This document shows positions 9,215-21,145 of a stretch of 64,000 nt of DNA, in pieces. The stretch spans positions 1,597,559 to 1,661,558 of the forward strand of contig ML213506.1 in NCBI GenBank assembly GCA_004369045.1, in the 5' to 3' direction. The stretch is from Heliocybe sulcata. Lineage: Eukaryota > Basidiomycota > Agaricomycetes > Gloeophyllales > Gloeophyllaceae. The position numbers and the translations under genes are program-made. The notes under the pieces are model-generated. The model was given only the letters and a program-made list of their open reading frames with translations. It was not told the DNA's origin and did no database searches. Each line of letters opens with the position of its first letter. Positions within the stretch are counted from its first letter, which is position 1.

Positions 9215-11644
9215 ATGTCATCATGTCTAGCTTCCGCTTTGACTACAAGTCTTAATGGAAAACAAAAACTTGCTTCGTCTAGCGCTGCCCGCTCTCTACT
9301 CTCGGGTCGTGTAGCACGGGGGACTCGCCGCCGAACATCGGCGCGTTCTGCCTCGACATCTGGTACATCCAGCTCCTCCGAAGTCACGGGTAAGACTTTG
9401 ACGGCGCTGCACAAAACGAGGTCCTTTGCCTTCGGTGTACTCAAAAGTCGGCATCAGAATGAGGTCTGGGAGTCGTGGAATAAGTTGCTGGAGCAGGCGC
9501 AGGATGATTTGTCTGCGTTGCGAGCGGGGGATAAAGAGGGCAACAAGGCGAGGGTGTTGGGTGAGCGTCCATATCCCGGCTGTCTACATGGTTAACAATT
9601 GTGTCTAACTGGTCTCAGTGTACGGATACGATGAACACTCAGGCTCGAAGGACATGCTGACCGCCCTTTTGGAGCTGCACATTGAATCCGAATACACAGA
9701 GGAAGAACCCATTCCCATAGAAGTAACACAAAACGATCTGATCAGGAATCGCTGGACGCGAGCGCAGAAGGCAGTTGTAATAGAGTGAGCAGCGCAATTC
9801 TTGTTTCCGTCTATTATGTCTTTATAATCTTTCTGACGGTGCAGTGTAGGCGGCCTGCGATACACGAACCTCATATAGAGACTCCGTCACCACTTTCGGA
9901 TCATGCGTCGCAGACTGTCAAAATCGGCCTGGGTAACTCGCCGTTCTTCGACCGGTTCGAGACGGACCTGAGATTGACGGAGATCGCGCCTTGCCCAGCT
10001 GGGGACTCCGGCAATTCTCACCGTCGAATGTTTAGCGAAGTCTCGCAGAAACTGTTCGGTGCTGATGTTCCTGTGCTCGTTTGCAATCCCCTCACGACCT
10101 CTTTGACAACCTTTGTCAACCGTGATCTCCCGGTTCCACTGAGCCCGAACGCGATCATCATATTTGTTTCCCCATCCACGTCTACCGAAGTCCGCGCACA
10201 GATCATCTCGTATATCTCGCAGGTGCAGCATGAGCGGCTGCATCCCAGCTCATTCTCTACGATTGCCGAGGCGGAGGGCGAAGGCCCTGTGGATTTGCCA
10301 CTGAGGATCTTGTTCGTGGACCCTGCACGGGCGTTGGGTGCTGTGCGGACGTTGCAAAAGAATCCGTCGTCACCGAAGGCTGTGGAGAAATACCAGGCGG
10401 ACTTTACGGGTTCTAACATCTCTGCCTTCACGGAGGCGCTGAAGGAGGTCATTGAACCATCCTACCCACCCCGTGCCGCGTCGAAGGACACATCCATCGT
10501 GAGACTCCGTGCTCAAACTGCTCAGACGATTGCCGAGGGTGCACTACAAGCTTGCCGAAACTCTCTTTACCTAGAAGAGCAGGAGATCGCTTCCTTGGAG
10601 TCCGAGCTCGGTTCGCTCGAGAAGTTAGTCGCCGCCGTGAAAGGCAGCCTACCGCAGGAGGTTCTCGGGCTGAAGAGCGAGTCGGGCGATGAGGTCGTTC
10701 AGGCGCTTGAAGAAGCTGAGGAAGCCTTGAAGGAGGTTATCGGCAGGCTGACGTGGTGGAGGGCGACGTGGAGGGTGGATGAAGTCGGACAGATTGTTGC
10801 AGCCGCGGTTGAGAGACATTGGTGCAAGCGATTGGAGGACCGGGTAGGTCTTTCTTGGCTTGTGTGTATCACGGATCCAGGAGACTCATTTTTTCCCCTA
10901 TCAAGCTCATATACCATGCGGGCCGTTTGATGGCACTTCAAGGAGAGCTGAAGACTTCTACCGACTCGGTGTTGGCTAGCCATGTCCACCCCTCACCTTT
11001 CGACTCTCCCGTCCTTCGGAACGCGCTAGCGCAGCTCTCTTCCTCTCCATCCTATCCCATCAACCCTCATGTTCTTACTTCTCCTCTCACCTCCCGTCTC
11101 ATGCAAATAACTCAATATCCTACTACCCGTCTGCACCTCAGTGCGCAACGGATGGTCCTCGGCCTGTCTGGCAGTGCAGTGAGCGGTGTGGGCCTGGGCC
11201 TGGCTGGCTGGGGTGGGTATCTGAACAGTGGCCCGCTGGCGTGGGTGCTGGGATACGGGAGTATGGAGCCTATGACTGCGGTAGGCGTTGGTGCGCTCGT
11301 TGGCGTTGCTGGGATGAGGTGGGCGGTTGGGCGATGGGAGAGGGCGAAGAAAGCGTGGTGGAAGGATTGGAGGCGGGTTGGGGAGGGGCTGGATAGGGAT
11401 TTGAGGGTGAGTTTACGCCGTTTATTTGATTGATGTCGCCTGTGCTAAAGAGGATGGGATTCAGGCACACTTAGATCGGACAATTAGGGAGCAGGTGGTG
11501 GTTATTCCGGAGAAAGCTTGCGGAGAGTTGGGTGGGATGGTTGAGAGAAGAAAAGCGAGTCTTGAGAAGAGCTTGAATGATCTGCAAGACATGCGAGATG
11601 ACCTGCGAAGTCTGCATCCTGAACGGGATGCGAAAGCTGGGTAA
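9215..11644 (+). CDS. probable mitochondrial dynamin-like (Mmc1-like) membrane protein
   Basis: Five exons (9215-9560, 9619-9784, 9850-10843, 10906-11406 and 11465-11644) join in phase to 728 aa. The first 50 residues are rich in Ser, Ala, Arg and Thr and nearly free of acids (SARSLLSGRVARGTRRR), a mitochondrial-type presequence. A GTPase-like opening VYGYDEHSGSKDMLTALLE follows, without an intact GxxxxGKS/T P-loop. A predicted coiled region lies mid-protein (EEQEIASLESELGSLEKL). A glycine-rich hydrophobic stretch near residues 580-640 (GLSGSAVSGVGLGLAGWGG, then MTAVGVGALVGVAGM) looks like a membrane hairpin. Last comes a basic amphipathic helix and a coiled C-terminus. This matches my memory of the fungal Mmc1 family of dynamin-like proteins, but the name is tentative. 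A GTG lies upstream in frame; the ATG at 9215 is preferred. Confidence 0.75.
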
Positions 11645-12273
11645 TGGAAATGCTGGGTCCTCTGGGAGTCAGTCCAGTCGATTGGGTCCTGGCAGTGGTG
11701 TAGATGTTGGTGCGTCTGCTACATCCTCAGCTCATTGCTGCGCCTCTAACTGATTCTTAGCGTGTCTCCTTCGATGTCTGGCTTGAGGTGACGGGCACCT
11801 ATGAGTAACGCTTCGAAGGAACCCCATCTGAATCATGGCGCGCTTAACTTAGGGCTTCTGAATAGACGCGCCTTATCTTTGGACCCACCTGCGTCTGGCA
11901 TTGCCGTCCCTGAGAATCCAAGTACACAGCAGTTAACACGAGGCCGTAGTAGGTTCCTTCTCTCCATTCTACACTCTTCTTGGATTCTGAGCTTCCCTTA
12001 TCCTGCCATCTATTAAATACACGCCGTTGCGATTGTTCTCCCAGTTTCTATTCGAGCTCCTCGTGGTAGCAAGGTGTTTGCTACCTGGATCTGGTATAGG
12101 AGCTGTGATGATGATCTGAATTCTATCAGGCGCCTGCCAGCTGATATATATAGTAGCTCCGCCGTCTTGCTGCAACCTTTGGAAGCTCCCCACAGCTATT
12201 GCTATCGCTTCCACGACTACTACTCTGACTTCGAAAGCAACAACCGCTTCGACTTTCATCTCTATTACTTGTC
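11645..12273. other. intergenic region
   Basis: About 630 bases without a gene. Open frames near 11801-12016 are short and lack motifs. The stretch just before 12274 is pyrimidine-rich and likely holds the transcription start of the large helicase gene. Confidence 0.5.
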
Positions 12274-15200
12274 ATGTCTCGACCACCTTGTAGATTCTAC
12301 GAGAGCCCGGGGGGCTGTTGGAGAGGGTCTGCTTGTACTTTCCGGCACGGCGATGCTGCCCCGGCACTGTCGCAGTCGTCTCCGACTTGGACAGCCCGCG
12401 GAGGGTTTCAGTCAGGACGAGGACGCGGACGAGGGAGAGGAGGTGCTCAAGGACGAGGAAGTCACCGGCCGAGCAGTCCTTCCCCGTCCAGGTCCTCCTC
12501 TCCTGATCCGTCCCAGCCTGCCTCCGCGCCGTCCGGCGTTTGTCGAGTATTCTGGAGCTCGGGAACGTGCCAGCACGGTTTCAGGTGCCGTTACCGACAT
12601 GTGAGTCCTCCAGGAACCCGCCGTCCATCTGTGCCGGTGAATGCAGACCAGGACTCTGCTGCGATTGCAAGAGTCGCGCCTTTCTTAACCGAGGCCGGCC
12701 TCGCGAGGCTGGCCGCTCCTGGTAGCGACGCGCATACTTCCCTTGCTGCAGGCTCCGGCAACCTGACGCCCTCAGAGGCGCAGAGTCATCTCAGAACATA
12801 CTTGTTCGACAATTTCCGTTTTCGCTCCGCACACAACGTCTACGGTTTGGGCAAAATCCTTGAGAGTGCAACCGCGACAAACAATACTTGGGTGCGTCTC
12901 TAGTACCTCTGATGTAACTACCTCGGCATTCAGCTCATCACCTCAATCGTAGACTCAAGAAGATGGCCAGGTAGCTTCGTTCCATTATATATGTTTTTAG
13001 TATCTGACGTTGTATAGCTGCTTCTCTCTGTTTTAGCCACCGTAAGTTAGTCGGACCTGAATGTGAGACTCGGAAATTGAGATTATGTGCTCGTGTAGGG
13101 AAATGGACTCCTCCGGCTCATCGATGTGATCGCATGGCCGAAGGTGTCCATGCAAGCTGGCCAAGATAGAGAGGTACTTTCATTTCAAAGGGGTTATTTT
13201 CCTGTCCTTCGGGTACGTGTGTCCTTTTCACCCTTTTAGCAGTTCTCATATACCTTTTCCTCCAGTACTTGTCTTCGGATTTCGTCGCTCGCAGCACTCT
13301 AAGCCATCTGGTCAAGTGGGTATCGGATCAGCTATATTTACGCTGTCTGAACGCTCATTTGATCTCGCCGATCCTCGTTATCCCAGTGCTCTGTACTCTG
13401 GCTTGATCATGGAAAATTTCGAACACTTCTCTCGCCTCGTAAAAGAATGCATGGAGGGCGCTCTGTCCCGGAACACATTCAAGGATGTTAGACAATCTCA
13501 AGGCAATCAAATTGGCGGTAGCCAGATTCTGACCTGTCTATGTGGCCTGTTATTCGAGTGAGTAGAGCGCGCATTGAAGCTGACTTGGCCACCCATCTGA
13601 CTACGTCGGACCGATGTAGAGTTCTCACGCGATTCAAGAACGCGGTCCCGACGTACAAGGGTCTCCGGCCCCTCGTCCTGATGCTACGTGACTGGGTGGA
13701 AGCATGGACGCGTGGTGTATCATCGTCTCCTGCGACATTCGATGATGTGGTTGCTGGATGGCCGCCCATTATGCGTGACACGACGATCGACCATCTCAGA
13801 ACCAAGATTTCCCCGCTTGTCTCCATTGTTGATCGTGAGCAAGCAAAGATGGACAGGATCACTAGACGCAACGAGGGTGCCACAACGTCTTCTGCCATGC
13901 TGGACTGTGATGACGCTATCGCCGCTGCTCTGTTGAACGCTTACGAGGGACCGGGTGAAGACCGCGCAAATGGCCCTCGGCATGATAATGACTTTGTCGA
14001 CATAGACAGCATTCGTACGATTCCAACTCACGACGAGCTCTCATGTCGCGTCCCGCCGTTCCTACCTGCCAATATTTATGGTGCACCACACCCATTCCCA
14101 GCGGAAAGCTCGCAGAGGTTGCTGGATACACAATTTCGCTTGCTGCGAGAAGAGCTCACGTAAGTGTCATCCATCTGCAGTCGTGCCCCCAGCATCTGAT
14201 CTAGCTTTGGAAGGGCACCGCTCCGGACTTCTGCCCAACTGGTCATGGACGATCTCCGAGCTTCTTCCGGTACGAAGACCAGATTGCAAGAGATTATAGT
14301 TAAAGGCGGTGGCAAGTATCGCTCTTATGCTGATAAGCTTGATTCAATCATGTTCAACGTGTACACGGAGGTCAAGTTCGCATCGCTTGAACCAGACCGT
14401 CGAGGCCTTGCTGTCGCAATGTCGCTCGATGCTCCACCCGGTCGCGCATGTTCCCCTCAAAGCAAGTCCAGGGTCCACTTCTGGGAAGGGGCTGCCGGCA
14501 AACGTTTGATGCAAGGTGGATTGATTGCTCTAGTTTGGAAGTCTGGCACGGACATCGTTGTGCATCTCGGAGTCGTGGCCAGTTCAACGCGAGACCTTAC
14601 CGAATCTGCGAAGCAGAGCTCCACGCGAGTTACGATTCGTGTTGTCTTCTTCGATTCCAATGTCGAACTTCGCATCATGCAGGCATTGAAACATGGTGAC
14701 GTGGGAAGGCAGGGGTGCAAGTTGCTTGTCGAGGCGCCCGTCATGTTCGAGGCCATTCGACCTTTCCTGGAAGCTCTACGGACCGAGCCAGAAACGCTGC
14801 CTTTCGCAAAGTATCTGGTTCACCATCCTCGCGGCGACTTGGCTAAGTTACACATCGAGCCACCGTCGTACTCTCGACTTCCTGACTTCGGCTTCAAACT
14901 GGATTGTTTATTTGATAAGGAGGCAGGTGTGGAGAATCTAGTGATGAATCCGAGAGATCCGCATTCAGTGGAGGCTGCGAGAGATGTTATGAAGAGATCT
15001 AGCCGTCTAGACCCGAGTCAAGCTAACTCGGTCGTGGAAGCCTTGACTCGCGAGGTAGCGCTTATACAAGGGTGAGTACCTGTACTGTCCTGCGTTGAAT
15101 ACGGCTCTCATCGTGTGTACAGGCCTCCGGGGACTGGCAAGGTGAGTTATAGTACAACTAGCAGCCCTGTGAGACTGCTGATGGCGACATAGAGCTACAC

Positions 15201-18200
15201 CGGTGTGGAACTCCTCCGTGTCTTGGTCGCGAACAACGTACGACCCATTCTCATGATCGCATTCACCAATCATGCCTTGGATCATCTACTCCGCTCCGTC
15301 TTGGAAACAGACGTAACTCAGCGGATCGTACGACTTGGTTCACGTTCCAATGACGAGAAGATATCCAAACTCAACATCGAAGCTTTGGAGATACTTGCTG
15401 GACAATCCCGCCTTGATCGTGAATTCGCTCGTCATTACCGAGCATTGAAACAGGTGCAGGGAGAATTACGGGATCTGATGAAGGACTTCTTGCAAGTCTC
15501 TATTGACGCGGAAAAGATCGTCCGTTTCATAGAGATTCGTTCACCTAGCCTCTGGGAGAGCCTTATTGATCCACCGGAGTGGGTCTCTATATTGCAAAAG
15601 CTCCAGGCCGAGGACACTCGAGGATACCAAACTGTCGGCCGTCGTGGGCAAACTACTGTTGTCGACGACAGTCTGTATGCCTTCTGGTGTCGGGGTGGTG
15701 ACCTGGATTTCATAGCTTCCTTCGCTAATTTCCAGCGTCGCCCGGAGCCCACATCAACGAGATCGGAACTTCAGCCTCTTTCTCCTCCTCGAGGTGGCAA
15801 TAGATTCGTCATTCTACAAGAGGCAAATGCTAGTGAACTATCCAGACGCGCCGACAGTGCGGAGGATGACCCAGCTCTAGCTCCCGAAGAGGAGTGGATG
15901 GACATCTCTTACAGTGAAGACGAAGACTCTGATCCCCTTGAGAATACGCAGCATAGCGGTATACAGGGAGCGAGCTCAGAGTCAGCCCCTGCCGCTGGCC
16001 CGTTACAGGGTTCGGACTTGTCCGACCCGGCCGGTTTCTTTGCATCCCTCGGTCTCCCCGGCATACCTACTATCTCAACCAGTAATCGCTCCCTCGAGGA
16101 ACTTGAGGATCAACATGACATATGGTCCCTATCAAAGACAGAGCGAGAGAAACTTCATACAGCTTGGGAAGATCAACTGCGAATCGAGATGTACGGAAAT
16201 CAAGTGGCGGATTTCGAACGTCTGCGTCGCAGGCACAACGAAGTGTTGGAGGAATACAATGAAGGCAAACAAGAAGTACGTATGCGCTTGTGTTGGTGCC
16301 AGGTCATTGCGTGACTTAGTCGGGCAGAGTCGAAGAAATCTCTTGCAAAACGTGGATATCATTGGTTGCACGACTACGGGTACGTGCCATGCACTATACG
16401 CGCCCTGCCGACCCTAAAAAGACCGATCTGTTCATAGGCGCTGCCAGACTCACGGCTCTACTGAAGGTACGTCTCCAGCTTATGAATTGCCACCTGACTA
16501 ATGATGGGCCGAAACAATACAAGAGCATAGCACCCCGCGTACTCCTTGTGGAAGAGGCGGGTCAAGTCCTCGAAGCTCATGTTCTAGGCAGCCTTGTTCC
16601 CTCTATACAACATGTCATCATGATCGGCGACCCTCTCCAATTACGTCCGACGTTGAACAATTTTGGTATGTTTTGGGTCTTCCATCCGAGGTATATGGAA
16701 CACTGACCAGCACTAGGCTTATCCGTGGACAGCCGACAGGGAGCACAACTCTACCGTTTTGATATGTCGCTCATGGAACGCCTGTCTGCGGGTGGCCTGC
16801 CCATGTCTCGCATTGATATTCAGCGCCGCATGAGACCTAGCATCTCCAACCTCATAAGGTACGAGTATATCACTGTCACCAACTCTCGAAACTGAACTCA
16901 CCTTCATGTCGCAGACACACATTGTACCCGACTTTGGAGGATCATGATCTTGTCCGACAATATCCTCCTGTCCGAGGCTTAGCTAGGGACGTATTTTTCC
17001 TCTCCCATAACCATGTGGAGAGCGGAGGGGATGATTCTGGTAAATACAACACATTCGAGGTGCGTGTTCTGATACGACTGTAAGTAGACGGATTTCCCTA
17101 ATTCGGTAATCAGGTGGACATGATCAAGGATTTGGTCTTGTATTTGCTGAGGTACCCGTCTTCTACATACCATGCCTACTTCGTACTGATGCTGGTATAT
17201 TCCAGGCAGGGATGCTATTCAAATGAGGGTGATATTGTAGTGCTCTGCGCGTACCTAGGACAACTGGCTCGGATGAGGGATGCCCTCTCTGACGAAGTCG
17301 CAGTCGTGATCGATGAACGCGATCAGCAACTATTAGCTGAGAGGGAAGATGAAGGAGAAGGTACAATGGAAGAGAACGGCGTAGCAGTGGAACACGTGAA
17401 GGTTTCCAAACGGGTTAGTATCATTCATGTTTTGTCGTCTATTGTCCTAATTAATCCGGAACACGTAGGTACGACTTCGAACAATCGACAACTATCAAGG
17501 AGAGGAAGCCGAGGTGATATACATATGTCCCTGGATGTTGTGAGATGCCCACTTAGTTGTGAGACAGATTGTTATCCTATCCTTGGTTCGCAATTCTGGC
17601 GGCTCAGATGAAGACGAAGAACCTCTTACTCGAGCAAACATCGGCTTCTTGAGGGTAAGTTCAGCATCATCGTCTATAACCAATAACTCACCGCTCGCTC
17701 AGTCAGAGAATCGGACAAATGGTCAGTGGTAGGCGTAACCTTCTGACATTTCCTGTCCAGCTGACACCTTCCTCAGTTGCCCTGTCGCGAGCCAAGCAAG
17801 GTCTCTTCATCTTAGGAAATTCGCGGAATCTTGCATCTAGAAGCAAAATGTGGCGTTCCGTCCTGGCTGAACTGGAGAGCAATGGCGCGGTAGGGCAGGC
17901 ATTCCCCATAGCTTGTCAGCGCCATCCCGACAAAGTGGAATACATATCCAGACCTGGACAGTTGCCTCGAGTCGCTCCCGATGGTACGCCCTGAGACTTT
18001 GACTTGGTATATATCGGTCGCTTAGGACAGGCGCATTATTCCAGGCGGTTGCATGCAGGCTTGTGATGCGAGGCTTCCGTGCGGCCACGTCTGCCCCTAC
18101 AAGGTACGTCAGCTTCTCGAGCGTCTTTACTTGGTTCACATTGGCGCCTAGTGCCACTCGGACGACCCACGGCACGTCAGTGTTATATGCTCTCAGCCTT

Positions 18201-20851
18201 GCCGTCGCCTTTGCCCCAGGAACCACCCTTGTCCAAAGGACTGCTCAACAGCATGTGGTCAGTGCATGTATCCGATAGCAGATGTGGAGCTTCCATGCGG
18301 TCATCCTGTGCAGTCCGTACCATGGTGAGTCCCTGAAGTATTAAGGATTGTCCGCCCAAGGGGTTATTTTAGGCGTTACAGTGACATGCTGGATCGGCTA
18401 TCGGACGTCTACTGCACAGTTCTGGTGGAGAAGCAGTTACTCTCTTGCGAACATGCCGCGGTGATGAGTTGCTCTCAAGACCCAGCTGGTCATCAGTGCC
18501 GATCCGTTTGTGGGGGTGCGATGACTTGTTGCGGTCGACCTTGCAAGTCCCGTTGTTTCCAGTGTCAAGGCCGCAATGCACCTGCTGCAACGCAGGCAGA
18601 GGAAGAAGACACTATACCTGCGGTTGCAATCCCGCGTACAGCACACGTCGAACATCCTTGCGAACGGACGCTGCCGTGCGAGCACCGATGCCAGCAGGCT
18701 TGCTCGGAGAATCACGAATGCACGCGCGAGTGTAAAGAACCTTGTCGGCAGGTCTGCGTTCATGCGCGCTGCAAAAACTATTGCTCGACCCCTTGCTCTC
18801 CATGCCAGGAAGGATGTACATGGTAAGCAGGTCATTGCCTCTGGTATTCGCGATTTCGATCACAGGAATGTCGGCAGGGTCTGCGCTCATTACACTTGCC
18901 CTGTGCCGTGTGGCTCTGTACGTCAGACGTCCACCGCCCGACCAGTTTCCGTCGACTGATGTATCATATTGCAGGTCTGCGCTCGTCTCCCTTGCGATAA
19001 GCGATGTGAAAAAATACTGTCTTGCGCTCACCGATGCCCATCCGGTATGTACTATGCTTCCTCTCCATTTGCGATATTCATGCAACTCTCTTTCGAAAGT
19101 GTGTGGCGAGGATTGCAGCATACAGATCTGCCCGATATGCGCAACTGAAGACGAAAAGGCGAAAATTGTCGATTTCATCTTGCAAGAGACCCTTGGCAAC
19201 GTAGATCCGGACCAAGAGACGCTCGATCAACTGCTCATCACTCTTCCTAATTGCGGTCACGTCTTCACTGTTGAGACTTTGGATGGCCACTGTGACATGA
19301 AGGCTTACTATGATCAAGACGAAGGAAGCGGGAAGTGGCTGTCGCTGAAAGCCCCTTCACCGGGTTTCATAAACCCTCCCGTTTGTCCCACCTGTCGCGC
19401 AGCTATAACGGCTCCACGATATGGCCGCGTGTTCAAGAGAGCCGACCTTGACATTCTGGAGAAGAACGTCGTCAACAGGATGGCACGATCGCTTTCAGCC
19501 GTGTCGGAAATAACGGCAGGCGCCTCTAAACCAGACATTGAGCGTCAACTAAGAGAAGAAGCGCAGGGAATCCAGGTGGCTTCAGTGGCGAAGGGCGACA
19601 ACCGTAAACAGCGCCAAAGGAAGAGGCAGGGGTTATTAGATGGGAAGAGAGAGACACCGATCGCTGCTTCCGCTCTCAATCCACAGGTGGACGAGTACCA
19701 TGGGATATCGGCCTCTGACGCTGGGCCTTGGAGGAAGGTCGTACAGCCGCTACTGCAAGCCTATGGACAGGCTGTCCGTATTGCAGACACTCGTTCGGCC
19801 CATATGAACGCGTGGGAGTCCGCGTTCTCTTGTCTGGTGCAACGCGAGCTGGATGCAGTGTTGACGGACCCTGTAAATGCCCCGCGCAATCCGAGAGATC
19901 ATGCTATGCGCATGGCGCGGATGGTCGTAGGTCAACCGAAGCCGCAAGCTGACAAGAGGTTCTGCGTAGAGGCGTTCTGGGTTACTATTAACGTCCGGTT
20001 CACGCTCGCGGACCTCGCGCAGACATGGGTGGAAGCTTTGAAGGGCCGCGGCGCGTACCCGAGGCAACATGTGCAGATGTGGGCGTTGTACAGGCAGTTC
20101 CTGCTGCGCTCATGTTTGGTCGATGCCACAGTCGCTCTGAATATCGCGGAGCAATCCGAAGCCCGGCGGCAGATGACGGTTACATGCCTCTTGATCATGC
20201 GAGCGGAACTCGAGTTGTCCAGGCTCCATGTTCAAATGAATCGGGATAACGGGATCCTTGAACGTCAGCGCGAGAAGCTGCTGGAAAGCGTGGTAGAGAA
20301 GCGACTGGCGGCGACTTCGTACAAGGATTCGGTGATCAGGGCACACCGTGCAAAGCTAGGCGCTCCGGCTGAAGCTGGCTGGTTGCGAGACAACTTCGCA
20401 AACGTAGCAGAGACTGTCGTTGAGGAATGGTCTGCTCTTGAGCTTTCGGTACGCGGCGGTAGCTTTTACCAACCTGTGTCCATCGAGGACAAGATGTCGG
20501 TCATCAAGGCGTTCCAAAGCGAGTTTGGTCAGTGTCTCGTAGCCCATTCTATATACATTGCTTATACTGTATTGACGCACAGGATACGGAGGCCACTATT
20601 ATACTTGCCCGAATGGCCATACCTACGTGATCACAGAGGCGAGTTAGCACCTTTGTTCTCCTATTTTCTCGCCTAAGCAGGGCTCCTGACAGTGCGGAGG
20701 GGCCATGCAAGCATCACGCTGTCCTGAGTGCAATGCTACTATAGGGGGCAACAACCATACCCTAACATCTGGCAACCAGCGGGCGAATGATATGGAAGAG
20801 CTCGCACGACAAGCCGGCGCTCAAACGAGTCCATGGGCATGGGGGCGGTAA
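12274..20851 (+). CDS. ZNFX1: ZNFX1/Hrr1/SAD-3-type helicase with CCCH and NFX1 zinc fingers
   Basis: A very large gene (I estimate about 2,300 aa in more than 25 exons) for an SF1 RNA helicase. Order of parts: two CCCH fingers (CX8CX5CX3H at residues 6-25 and again near residue 90) joined by an RG- and Ser-rich linker; a helical region (GNGLLRLIDVIAW, then FQRGYFPVLRYLSSDFV); the helicase core with P-loop GPPGTGK, IAFTNHALDHLL, VLLVEEAGQVLEAH, IGDPLQLRPTLNNF, QRRMRPSIS, DNYQGEEAEVIILS and VALSRAKQGLFI; an array of Cys/His NFX1-type fingers from about 18050 to 19140; a long helical domain; and a final finger, GHYYTCPNGHTYVITE joined to CGGAMQASRCPEC. Its relatives Hrr1 (fission yeast), SAD-3 (Neurospora) and ZNFX-1 (nematode) act in RNA silencing and heterochromatin. 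Early exons: 12274-12891, 12953-12970, 13018-13041, 13099-13212, 13266-13315, 13387-13557, 13620-14159, 14205-15071, 15123-15141 and 15193-16275. The last three are 19057-20527 (start approximate), 20583-20638 and 20693-20851. Confidence 0.92.
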
Positions 20852-21145
20852 AGCATGGCATTGCGATAGTGAGGGAGACAGGTTGCCCAAATATTGCTTG
20901 TATGGTGCTGCATAATTGTAATAGACTTACGTCCAGTAAGCTGCAACGTTCAGCGAGAGTCGAGGCACATATTCTCTAATCACATGATGTCGCATGCAAG
21001 TGTGTCCGGAGTTTGCCGCTTGCAGCAGCATTGCCCCGCACCGGCCGCACTTGAAGCTTGCTATAGAGGGTCGCTGCTTATACTAGGGCTCTGATTACCA
21101 CAGCGACGAGTAACTTGCATAGAGCGGATAGCCTGCTGTTCAATA

